Part shown: positions 38,742-46,592 of the stretch, piece after piece
How the letters are laid out: each line of letters opens with the position of its first letter
Numbering within the stretch: position 1 is the first letter of the stretch
Virus record (IMG/VR): IMGVR_UViG_3300044799_000031
Location: 1 to 51,141 of that record
Strand: one strand, 5' to 3'
DNA: 51,141 nucleotides
DNA from: a virus
Notes under the pieces: model-generated
Told to the model about the DNA's origin: nothing
The model's database searches: none
Seen by the model: only the letters and a program-made list of their open reading frames with translations
Translations under genes and position numbers: made by a program

Positions 38742-39766
38742 AAGTCTTTGATGGCGAATCAATTCCACGAATGTATCCTGAAATCCTCCAATTTATAGTA
38801 GACCAAGGGCATGAAGTTGGACCCCGTGGTTTAATGACTAAAGAGATTTCGCCCGTAACCTTGATTAGTCATAATCCGAGAAAGAGGTTGTTCGGTCACC
38901 CTTGGCGGAACGAGGTGAGCATCTTCACCTATATTGAAGGTCTATGGATTCTTAGAGGGGAGGATACCCCAGACAGAGTTGTTTCCTATGTCAAAGGCAT
39001 GAAAGATTTTATTAATGCTACAACAGGCAAATTTGATGGTGCTTATGGACCTCAAATAAGACGTCTTGTCCGGTCATACATACACGGAGAAGGAGGTATT
39101 GATCAATTAGTCTATGCCTATTATACTCTTCTGGGTGATCCCGAGTCCCGTCAGGCCGTTGTAATTATTAATGATCCTCACGTTCACAAGATTCCTTCCA
39201 AGGATTTTCCGTGCACCTTATCATTTCAATTCCTCGTTCGTCAAGGAAAATTGAATATGATTGTGCATATGAGGAGTCAAGATGCATGGTTGGGTCTGGT
39301 CTACGATACCGGAGAGTTTCAGTGGATCCAAGAAATTCTTGCCGGTTGGTTGAACCTCGATGTCGGCGACTATACGCATGTCGTTGCCAGTCTGCACTTG
39401 TATGAAAGGGACGAAGAAAAAGCGTTGAAGGTCATTGAACACAATCGTGGTTGGGATCTGTACAAGGATGCTAAGATTCTTGACGCCCGGTTAGAAAAGT
39501 CCAAGTACGGCGAGACTGAAAAGGTGCTGGCCATCTTTGAAGAAACAGTGCGTTCCGGTGGGACTCTGGCAAAGGAGGTTTCTTCGATTCTTCTTGGCTT
39601 TAACGATTTCTATTCCAATTTAATCAACATCATTATGGCATACAATCTCCGTCTAAAAGGAGCGGACGATGCCGCTCTTATGATGGTTGAACATAATCCT
39701 ACTGATCTCGGTCTAATCTATAAAAGGAGGTGGTTAAATGGAAAAGAAGGTAATGGCGAGAAGTAA
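38738..39766 (+). CDS. ThyA-family enzyme, probable dCMP hydroxymethylase or methylase, 342 aa
   Basis: The ThyA core is clear: IEGLWILRG with the catalytic Glu, FPCTLSFQFLVRQGKL with Cys159, HMRSQDAWLGLVYD, and SLHLYERD. The spacings Cys159-Arg179 (20), Arg179-Asp190 (11) and Asp190-His220 (30) equal those of E. coli ThyA Cys146-Arg166-Asn177-His207, so Asp190 replaces Asn177. That residue chooses dUMP (Asn) or dCMP (Asp); dCMP hydroxymethylases carry Asp. No Trp is found where ThyA has Trp80. I therefore predict C5 hydroxymethylation or methylation of dCMP. TTG start overlapping the kinase TGA. The length exceeds ThyA (264) mainly at the C-terminus. Confidence 0.8.
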   Translation: MKVFDGESIPRMYPEILQFIVDQGHEVGPRGLMTKEISPVTLISHNPRKRLFGHPWRNEVSIFTYIEGLWILRGEDTPDRVVSYVKGMKDFINATTGKFDGAYGPQIRRLVRSYIHGEGGIDQLVYAYYTLLGDPESRQAVVIINDPHVHKIPSKDFPCTLSFQFLVRQGKLNMIVHMRSQDAWLGLVYDTGEFQWIQEILAGWLNLDVGDYTHVVASLHLYERDEEKALKVIEHNRGWDLYKDAKILDARLEKSKYGETEKVLAIFEETVRSGGTLAKEVSSILLGFNDFYSNLINIIMAYNLRLKGADDAALMMVEHNPTDLGLIYKRRWLNGKEGNGEK

Positions 39767-40112
39767 CGTCATTCGTGGGATGTTGAGGCCGATCGTGCTG
39801 GGGGAATTAGCGAAGGGACCTCTTCATGGTTACTTGCTCATTAAGAGGATTCGAGAGAAGTTCCATGTTTATCTTGGTCCAAGCACTATGTATCCTGCCT
39901 TATATGACTTGAAGGAAGCGGGTTTAATTGAATTTGACAAGTCGTGCACTCTCTTCGGGAAAGGAATATCCTTAAATCTCGATTCCGGGAGACCTATCAA
40001 GGTCTATGCTATAACTGAGAAAGGAAGAACCGCCCTTGCTCTGGATCTTCAAAATCTAAAGAACATTACTCACAATCTGGGAATAGGCATCAACGATGCT
40101 AACGGACAATGA
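39738..40112 (+). CDS. PadR-family winged-helix regulator, 124 aa
   Basis: MLRPIVLGELAKGPLHGYLL, STMYPALYDLKEAGLIEF and IKVYAITEKGRTAL are the PadR signature: a winged helix that binds operator DNA. PadR proteins are usually repressors that respond to small ligands. AGGAGGTGG before the ATG is an almost ideal SD. It overlaps the 3' end of the ThyA-family gene and the next gene. It might control the modification block or the terminase operon that begins just downstream. Confidence 0.8.
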   Translation: MEKKVMARSNVIRGMLRPIVLGELAKGPLHGYLLIKRIREKFHVYLGPSTMYPALYDLKEAGLIEFDKSCTLFGKGISLNLDSGRPIKVYAITEKGRTALALDLQNLKNITHNLGIGINDANGQ

Positions 40113-40512
40113 AATAAAGCAACTGATAGCAGAGAAGAAATTGGATATTGAACCGTACGATCCCGATAGACTTGGACCTGTCAGTTATGATCTGACGACT
40201 CACGCGTTTGGGAGCATCAATGACGTACGTCAATTGACGACTGCTGAAGTCATAACGATGCCTCGGGACTTAGTTGGGATCCTGACCCCTCGAAGTCGCT
40301 TAGCGGTTAGGGGACTGTTTGCCAGTTTCAGTCTTCTTGTGGACCCAGGTTTCAAAGGCCATTTGATCTTCCTCGTTTTCAGACCCGGGCAATTGACAGA
40401 GGACTACAACGTTTCTGATCTCTTTCAAATAATGTTTATGAAGATTGGGTCCGTGGGTACAAGTTATGATGAGAGACCTTCGAGTACCGCTATGGGGAGA
40501 AACGGATTCTAA
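40096..40512 (+). CDS. dCTP deaminase/dUTPase-fold protein lacking the deaminase Glu, 138 aa
   Basis: The fold is given by MLTDNEIKQLIAEKKLDIEP at the start, TPRSRLAVRGL, and LLVDPGFKGHLIFLVF followed by DLFQIMF, as in Dcd. Aligned to E. coli Dcd, RSRLAVRGL replaces RSSLARLGL, so Ser111 is kept but Arg115 is Val. The catalytic Glu138 falls on Leu (LIFLVF against IVLEFY). The Asp of VDPGF remains. It is also short (138 against about 190). It is probably not a deaminase; it may be a dUTPase-like or regulatory protein. Its TAA overlaps the terminase ATG. Confidence 0.75.
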   Translation: MLTDNEIKQLIAEKKLDIEPYDPDRLGPVSYDLTTHAFGSINDVRQLTTAEVITMPRDLVGILTPRSRLAVRGLFASFSLLVDPGFKGHLIFLVFRPGQLTEDYNVSDLFQIMFMKIGSVGTSYDERPSSTAMGRNGF

Positions 40513-42029
40513 TGGATGAGGTTGACGCCTTAAGACTGAAGTTGTCTCGCTCCAAGAGTGTTTGGGACGTCATCGACTGTATAAAAATTTGGAGAGACAT
40601 TCTGCTTAAAAAGAGCGATATGGAATTTAGAACCTATCAAATGCCTCTGAGCGATAAGATCATCGAATTTAGAGTGACGGAAGGCGCCTTGGGGAACGAG
40701 ATTGTAACCTTATGGTGCAGGCAGTCAGGTAAGACTGAAACCGTCTCTTTCACCGTTCTAGTTCTCGGCACCTTCTACATAATGTTTTTGAGGGAGGACA
40801 TCAATTGTGGACTCTTCGCTCCCGTTGAGAGTATGATCACCCACGTCACGAGAAACAGGTTGAGGACCAGATTTAAGAAGTTGAAGAAATTTCTGTGGGA
40901 CACAGGAAAGATCAAACAGATCGCCGGAGAAGGTCTAACATCCAGTCTCTTTGTTCTCGAGAGCATGGTTACGGATAAGGAGTTTACATGTCGATCATTG
41001 TCAGTCGGGGAACAAGCAGAAATTATTGGAGAAACGTTTGGTCTCATGATCATTGAGCAATCTGAACTCGTTAACGCCATGAAGTTGAAGACCGACGTTT
41101 TTCCAATGGGTGCTGAGAAAGGCGGGATCCGTGTGTTAACAGGGACGACTTCACCGTATTTCAAGAATGAGTACTTCAGGCAGGCCATTGAAAAGTGGAA
41201 TCCGGATCCTAGGAGAAATAGAAGCACCGCCGACTTTCTAGAGGTTGTCGACTGGAAGTTGGCCGCTGAATCGTCTCCTGCCTATCGTCGCTACGTGGAA
41301 CAGGAGAAGAGAAGGTTAGGATCCGACAGCATCGAGTTTAGAACCCAGTACTGTCTAGAGTGGTTGGGCGCCGCCTTGAAGTTTATCGGATTTGAGAAAC
41401 TGACATTACAAGAGAAGGACTATATCTGGGACAAGGAAAGACTTCGCTTCTTTGGCATCGATGTCGCTCGGGCGGGTGATAGTACCGTTGTCACCGTCAT
41501 TGAATTGAATGGGATGGAAATCTATATTCTCGGTTGGTTAGAACTTGAAGGTCTCGACTTTGAGAATCAATTTCCTAGGATAGTGAAGTTTCTCAAGGAG
41601 TATCAACCCCTTCGTTTTGGTGTAGTAGACGTTCCCGGTATGGGAGTCGCTCTATATGACATGCTTAAGAAGCGACTTTGGGATGAAGTTTTAGATGCCG
41701 AAGGAAAAGTCGTTGAGAGAGTTGCGTGGGCACGTCTTGATGGTTTCTATGGGTCCAAGACTGAGAACGACAATTTATTCAAATGCATGGATCGAGAATT
41801 TCAACATGGACGAATATACTTTCCAAAGACGACAAAGTACCTTCGAGAGAAGGCGAAGTTTGTTGACCAATTGCTTGATCTCGAAAGACATTATCTAGGT
41901 CATTCTCTGAAACTTCAGGCGCCAAAAATTAAAGGGAGACACGACGACTATCCTCTGAGTCTGGCTCTGGCCTTGTATGCCCTGAAGGAGAAGAGTTTTA
42001 AGACTGCTATAAGATCCATCAACTTCTGA
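40512..42029 (+). CDS. Terminase large subunit, 505 aa
   Basis: Walker A is LWCRQSGKT (67-75), the Walker B strand is GLMIIEQSE (177-185) with Glu but without the usual preceding Asp, and the RNase H-like nuclease has FFGIDVARAGDS (Asp317), FGVVDVPGM (Asp373) and GRHDDYPL near 480. It pumps DNA into the prohead and cuts it. No small terminase subunit could be recognised; the upstream genes are a PadR regulator and a Dcd-fold protein. It starts the virion module. Confidence 0.9.
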   Translation: MDEVDALRLKLSRSKSVWDVIDCIKIWRDILLKKSDMEFRTYQMPLSDKIIEFRVTEGALGNEIVTLWCRQSGKTETVSFTVLVLGTFYIMFLREDINCGLFAPVESMITHVTRNRLRTRFKKLKKFLWDTGKIKQIAGEGLTSSLFVLESMVTDKEFTCRSLSVGEQAEIIGETFGLMIIEQSELVNAMKLKTDVFPMGAEKGGIRVLTGTTSPYFKNEYFRQAIEKWNPDPRRNRSTADFLEVVDWKLAAESSPAYRRYVEQEKRRLGSDSIEFRTQYCLEWLGAALKFIGFEKLTLQEKDYIWDKERLRFFGIDVARAGDSTVVTVIELNGMEIYILGWLELEGLDFENQFPRIVKFLKEYQPLRFGVVDVPGMGVALYDMLKKRLWDEVLDAEGKVVERVAWARLDGFYGSKTENDNLFKCMDREFQHGRIYFPKTTKYLREKAKFVDQLLDLERHYLGHSLKLQAPKIKGRHDDYPLSLALALYALKEKSFKTAIRSINF

Positions 42030-42036
42030 TGTAACG

Positions 42037-42071
42037 TTTATATTTTGGTGCAGTTCTCTATAACTGAGGTG
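42037..42071 (+). promoter_or_regulatory. Promoter with GAGGTG leader after TerL
   Basis: TTTATATT at 42037-42044 and GGTGTCTG starting at 42068, 31 bases apart. No gene with a usual start follows within the expected distance; see the open frame at 42073. GTTAGT (42075-42080) and ACTAAC (42106-42111) could form a hairpin here. Confidence 0.5.
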
Positions 42072-42072
42072 T

Positions 42073-42222
42073 CTGTTAGTTAAGGATTTTATTGTTTTCC
42101 CCACGACTAACCGGCACACTCAAGAATTGACCGAGATTCCTCTTGGATCTGCGAGGGAGTTCAACGAGGACAATGCAAAATTCCTTTCCCCTAATCCCTC
42201 GTCTAAGATTTATATAAGATGA
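42073..42222 (+). other. Open frame of 49 codons without a usual start codon
   Basis: From CTG at 42073 the frame stays open to TGA at 42220-42222, coding a plausible peptide (LVKDFIVFPTTNRHTQELTE...). It has coding-like base use, its own TATA box and an SD (GAGGTG) directly upstream, yet no ATG, GTG or TTG near its beginning. It could start at CTG, be a frameshift remnant, or be a chance frame. Confidence 0.3.
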
Positions 42223-42243
42223 TTAACTCTTGAAGTGAAGGTG
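42209..42243 (+). promoter_or_regulatory. Promoter with AGGTGTC leader (Ig-like gene)
   Basis: TTTATATA at 42209-42216 and GGTG at 42240-42243 (31 bases), then ATG at 42249. Confidence 0.65.
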
Positions 42244-42248
42244 TCAAA

Positions 42249-42629
42249 ATGACGGATGAACTCTTTCTTGGGTTGCTGTTTCTCCTGATTCTGGTTATTC
42301 TGATTTTGTTGTTGTTAAGGAAGCATGTCGTGGCGCCGACCCTGAGTGTAGTGGTTGAGTCTAAACCATATGTCCATGGTGACTTTATCGCCATAAGTGG
42401 AATTTTAAAGGAAGACGGTGAACCAATCAAAGGAACGGTAATTGGGTTAACCGTTACAGATCCTTCGTCTACTGAAACTCCCATAACTGGAGCGACAACA
42501 GACGATGAGGGTAAATATGCAACATCATGGCAAATACCTTCTGACGCCGCACCCGGTGTTTGGACTGTTACGGCTACCGCGATGGGCGTGTCTGCTACCA
42601 CGACCTTCACTCTTAACAACAACTCTTGA
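42249..42629 (+). CDS. Membrane-anchored Ig-like protein, 126 aa
   Basis: An N-terminal hydrophobic helix (FLGLLFLLILVILILLLL) is followed by a beta-sandwich domain (LSVVVESKPYVHGDFIAISG, KGTVIGLTVTDPSST, EGKYATSWQIPSDAAPGVWT) like Ig/CarboxypepD-type domains of archaeal surface proteins. The helix would hold it in a membrane with the domain outside. It has its own promoter between TerL and portal. It could alter the cell surface (for example exclusion of other viruses) or be a virion protein; not decided. Confidence 0.6.
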   Translation: MTDELFLGLLFLLILVILILLLLRKHVVAPTLSVVVESKPYVHGDFIAISGILKEDGEPIKGTVIGLTVTDPSSTETPITGATTDDEGKYATSWQIPSDAAPGVWTVTATAMGVSATTTFTLNNNS

Positions 42630-42690
42630 GACATAAAGTATTTAATCATCATAAGATTATTCTTTTAGTGATTACTATCAGGATTTTACA

Positions 42691-45162
42691 ATGTCGAGCA
42701 AGAGAAGCAAGATGCCAGTTCGGCGCGGCATTCCAATGAATGATACTCGAGCGAAGGTCCTTAAGTTCGTTGCTAAGATGCTTAATAGACCATTAGTCAA
42801 GACGAAACCAGTTCAACCTGTCTATGTCTTTGAACCGGAACCACAGATTAGAAAACCTCTATTTGACTATGTTAATCTCTTTGAGGCGGCATGTCGTTCT
42901 TGGCCTCTTAGACGTGCTTTCCGTGCAATCATTCAGGAATGTACAAGAAACCGATGGATTCGTCAATCTAAGTTCAAGTGGAAGTGCACAAGTGAAACCT
43001 GTGAAAAGGAATATCAAACTCTTCCAAGTGGGTTTAAGGACGGAGAAACTCCCTCTTGTTCTTGTGGCGCTCCTCTGAGAGAACCTTCTAAGGAGCAAGC
43101 AGACATCTTTGACAGAATTCTAAAGACACCCAACGAGGATTATAGGTTTGACGATTTTGTTCGGTCAAGCATTTTTTACGACTTGGCTTTGGACGATTGG
43201 TACTGGGGTATAGGTTTCGTTAGGAAACCAAAAACAGCGGATGGGAAGATCATTGTTCAAAATGGCGAGGCCATTTACGAGAGAGTACCAAAATGGCTTT
43301 ATGTTGAGGATGCTCGATTCATATTTCCGGTCGCCGATCAGTACGGTCATCTCGGAGGATACGAGTACTTCTGTCCGGAATGTTACGATCTTCTCAAAGG
43401 CGATCAACCAGTTGCCCAGATTAGACCTGATACTCCTATTGAAGAGTTTGAGAGGTTGGTTAAGTGCCCTAACTGTGGAGGACTGATGGAGCAGACCGCT
43501 TATGTTCAGGAGATTCAGGGGGTCGTAGTCGCCAGATTCACGAAGTATGAATTGATTCATGGTTCTAGTTCCAGGGTGCTTCCTGCTTTATTTGGTAACA
43601 GCAAACTAATAACGGTTTGGAAACTGGTTCATACGATTCTTGCTATGGACGACTACAATTTTGAGGTATACAATGAAGGGAAGGTTGGAGCAATTCTAGG
43701 ATTTCCGGGGTACGATCAACTAGAAGTAGACGAGATAAATAAAGGCGTAGAAGAAGAACTTAAGCGCCTGGATAAACAGGACATTCAGACCGGAAGGTAC
43801 GAGAGGAGCAAGAAGATTCGGACGTTGATGCTTGGGATTAAGAAGGATCAAACTCCAATTCGGGTTCCTCTAATGGAGACTCTAGAGAACATGCAGTCCA
43901 TTGAATTCTATAGGTTGTACGCCAATGCTATTTCACAGGTCTATGGGACAACTCCAACCTTTGACGGTGGTGATGCTGGTGGACCCGGAGTAAGAGAGAC
44001 TATGGAAGTTCAGAATCGAACGATTATAGATCACCAGAGCAACTTCTCGGATTTATTTAATCAGGAAGTTTGTCCACTCTTCGGTATCTTTGACTGGTAT
44101 CTCGGTTTCAATCCCGTTGAGGCAAGGGATGAACTGAGACTTGCTCAAATTCATCAGACTCGAGCGGCAGCGGCATTCACCTATCTCAGAGGTGGGTTCG
44201 ACGTCTCGATAGCCGATGACGGGAATTTAATTATATCTGGTATGGGAGAAATTTCAGGAAACGAACCGGAAGGTTCTCGAGCAAGGGAGGATCGAGCAAT
44301 GATAGGCAAACCTTGGCGGTGGGAATACGGTCAAGCAGGAGGCCGGACTCAAGGTCAACAACTAGAACTTGCTGAACATGTACCCATTCGAACGCCTTTC
44401 AGTCTCCCTCATTCCGAGACCAAACTTCAGGGTCATCTAAATGCTATTCTGAATTGGGCAGTTAAGAGAGTCAAGAGTGGTTCGAACAGAGAAAGCACGG
44501 TTAAACAGGCGAAGGAGAAGGCGGACAAGATGCTCAAGGACTCCTATGAGTTTCTGGTGAATCGCGCTCTATCCCATGCAAGAAAGAGGACGGGAAAAGA
44601 GGTTCAAATTGGTCCTGAGGAATTTAAACGATTAGAGTCATGGAAGGCCAACAGTTTAGATGATTTTGAGTCGATTCTAAATGATCAGTTGACTGGTTCA
44701 GTGCAGAAGTCTCCAATTAAGAAGGCCGACGTCGCTAATCTTGAACCGACGACTAGACTACCGGCGTCTTGGTACGAGACAACTCGAACCAGAATTCTAG
44801 ACCATGAGTTTGCCTTGAATGGGGATCAAAACGAGGTTTACCTCACCATTGACGGTTACGAGGTGTCAAAGTCTAGGTTGTCCGCGACTGAATTTTCAAG
44901 GTGTATTTCACTCATGATTGAGTCCATGCTTGACCTGATAGATTATACGTATGATGGGAAAGAAGGATTTCCTATCGATGCTTTCGAAGAACATTCCATC
45001 GATTGGTTGTCTGATCTGAAGGTGAAGTATGACACCGAAACCATGGAATCAATCGTTGAATTCTTTAACGGAATTACTCTTCCTGACATTGCTCAGGCCT
45101 TCAATGGTCTTAGGGTCCGACTGGACAAGGTGAAATTTTCAACTCTTGAGGAGGTTACTTAA
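42691..45162 (+). CDS. Portal protein with zinc-binding insertions, 823 aa
   Basis: It follows TerL and carries portal-like segments such as FGNSKLITVWKLVHTILAMD, a long helix near AAAAFTYLRGG and the wing/stem region around YGTTPTFDGGDAGGPG. The portal is the dodecameric channel at one capsid vertex. Two Cys sets are inserted in the N-terminal half: C99/C104 with C123/C125, and C228/C231 with C259/C262, each able to bind zinc. The C-terminal 200 residues are an additional domain of unknown function. Length is above the usual 400-600. An A/T-rich TATA-like GTATTTAATC at about 42637-42646 lies upstream. Confidence 0.8.
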   Translation: MSSKRSKMPVRRGIPMNDTRAKVLKFVAKMLNRPLVKTKPVQPVYVFEPEPQIRKPLFDYVNLFEAACRSWPLRRAFRAIIQECTRNRWIRQSKFKWKCTSETCEKEYQTLPSGFKDGETPSCSCGAPLREPSKEQADIFDRILKTPNEDYRFDDFVRSSIFYDLALDDWYWGIGFVRKPKTADGKIIVQNGEAIYERVPKWLYVEDARFIFPVADQYGHLGGYEYFCPECYDLLKGDQPVAQIRPDTPIEEFERLVKCPNCGGLMEQTAYVQEIQGVVVARFTKYELIHGSSSRVLPALFGNSKLITVWKLVHTILAMDDYNFEVYNEGKVGAILGFPGYDQLEVDEINKGVEEELKRLDKQDIQTGRYERSKKIRTLMLGIKKDQTPIRVPLMETLENMQSIEFYRLYANAISQVYGTTPTFDGGDAGGPGVRETMEVQNRTIIDHQSNFSDLFNQEVCPLFGIFDWYLGFNPVEARDELRLAQIHQTRAAAAFTYLRGGFDVSIADDGNLIISGMGEISGNEPEGSRAREDRAMIGKPWRWEYGQAGGRTQGQQLELAEHVPIRTPFSLPHSETKLQGHLNAILNWAVKRVKSGSNRESTVKQAKEKADKMLKDSYEFLVNRALSHARKRTGKEVQIGPEEFKRLESWKANSLDDFESILNDQLTGSVQKSPIKKADVANLEPTTRLPASWYETTRTRILDHEFALNGDQNEVYLTIDGYEVSKSRLSATEFSRCISLMIESMLDLIDYTYDGKEGFPIDAFEEHSIDWLSDLKVKYDTETMESIVEFFNGITLPDIAQAFNGLRVRLDKVKFSTLEEVT

Positions 45163-45282
45163 TTGGGACAACCAACTGAGAAGGCGGCACCGCCTCGGGT
45201 TCTCTACGGTTACGATCCGATCTCGGGTCTCTTTGTTGCTCTACAAGTTGACAGTGACGGAAAGATTCAAACAACGAGTTGA
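45163..45282 (+). CDS. Tiny virion-associated protein, 39 aa
   Basis: TTG at 45163 has GAGGAGGT 8 bases upstream. It encodes a short beta-type peptide (RVLYGYDPISGLFVALQVDS DGKIQTTS in pieces). The TGA overlaps TTG at 45279, the likely start of the fibre-like gene. Its sequence resembles the N-terminal linker of fibre proteins, so it may act with or be the head of the next gene product. Confidence 0.5.
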   Translation: MGQPTEKAAPPRVLYGYDPISGLFVALQVDSDGKIQTTS

Positions 45283-46574
45283 ATCCCGTATAACTGGTCA
45301 TTACCTCCTCTGACGGCGGAGCGACTCCTGCTGAGATTTGGGCATACGCTGTTAGGTCTCTTACTTCTCCAACGTTTGGAGACTTAGTCACAAAGAATCT
45401 TGCTCACATAATATCAGATAGCGTCGCCTTTAAAGGAATTGATATAGCGACCATACTTGACGACACTAAGTATTTGACAAGAGAAAATCTCGTTTCCTTT
45501 ACCGCTGAGAGTATTGCAGGTTGCCTTAGTCACGTAGTTATTGATACAGATTATTTAACGGAGACAGCGATACCATCTTCACCTGAACCAGACAGCATCG
45601 GATACATGCTTCAGTACATTGCCAATAGGTCTCTTCCCGCTGGGGTAGTCACAAATAGTTTCGGTTATGGAGTAGCACTTCTTTGGGCGATTGCTCTTCC
45701 CACCTGTACTACAGGAAGTCTTGGCGCGCTCATCAAAACTGTTTTGCTGACGGACAGATTAACCGCTGTTCGTGCAGGTTATTTAGACAATCTTTCTGCT
45801 GGGGCAGTCGCTCTTGAAGCGTCATTGACCGCTATAAAGGGTCTTGGTTGGTCCACCGAAACTCTTAAAGTCATCAAGGATGCCATTGCTGCTTTGAATA
45901 ATCTATCTCAGTCGCAGATTCTCTCAGATGCAACACCATTTGCTGGTGCTGATATTGCTGTTGTCAAGGGTTATGTTGACGAAGTTGAATCTCTACTCAA
46001 GAGCGCCACTTACGGTCTATCTGCCTTGAGGGATGAAATTAACGCTAACGAAACTAAAATTGATACTGTAGATAGTGTTGTTGATGCCGTTAAGGTAGTT
46101 ACCGACAAGATTCCTAGACTTGTATCCCACATGGATTTCTGGGGTACTCCCCAAAGTTCCGTTAATTTAACCGCTGGAGGAGAAAGTGGGGTAGTCGCTC
46201 TCAGCAATGTAATCGTTACACTTCCGAGTGGTGTAACGATAATAAGGGTTACCGGGTTATTAGCCATAGCATTGATAAGGGATTCATCAACTTCCGATAA
46301 TGCCATTGACGTTTCAACTGGTCACATTGAAGTTAAAAAGAGCACAAATGGCGGCTATGTTACGGCGATAGATATACCTGACAATTCATGGTTGGTGGAT
46401 GTTAGCACTTCGTCTGATAGAGGCGGTGACGCTATGGAAGGGATCAACGATGTTAAGGCAGAAGTAGACGGTAGTGCAACCTATAATTTTGAGTTCGACG
46501 ATATCGGGGTAGACGGGAACAATCTTGAACTTCATGATATCAAGGTCGGTCTCAGGGTTTACTTTACAATCTAG
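45279..46574 (+). CDS. Fibre-like virion protein with an in-frame TAA at codon 5, about 431 aa
   Basis: The frame is coding-like all the way from 45294 (LVITSSDGGATPAEIWAYAV) to 46574 but has no usual start before TTG at 45474. The only fitting start is TTG at 45279, coupled to the previous stop by TTGA; it reads TTG AAT CCC GTA TAA CTG GTC, so TAA at 45291-45293 interrupts codon 5. The protein has a helical, coiled-coil-like middle (ANETKIDTVDSVVDAVKVVT) and a beta-rich C-terminus, like trimeric fibres. The TAA may be a true nonsense variant, a sequence error, or be read through; translation from 45474 gives 366 aa. Confidence 0.6.
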
Positions 46575-46592
46575 GAGATTGGGAAGATTAAT

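Noticed and set aside
45291-45293. Genome-wide recoding of TAA as a sense codon
   Set aside because: Many genes end at TAA at the expected place (scaffold, portal, Topo VI A-like), so only this single site is odd.
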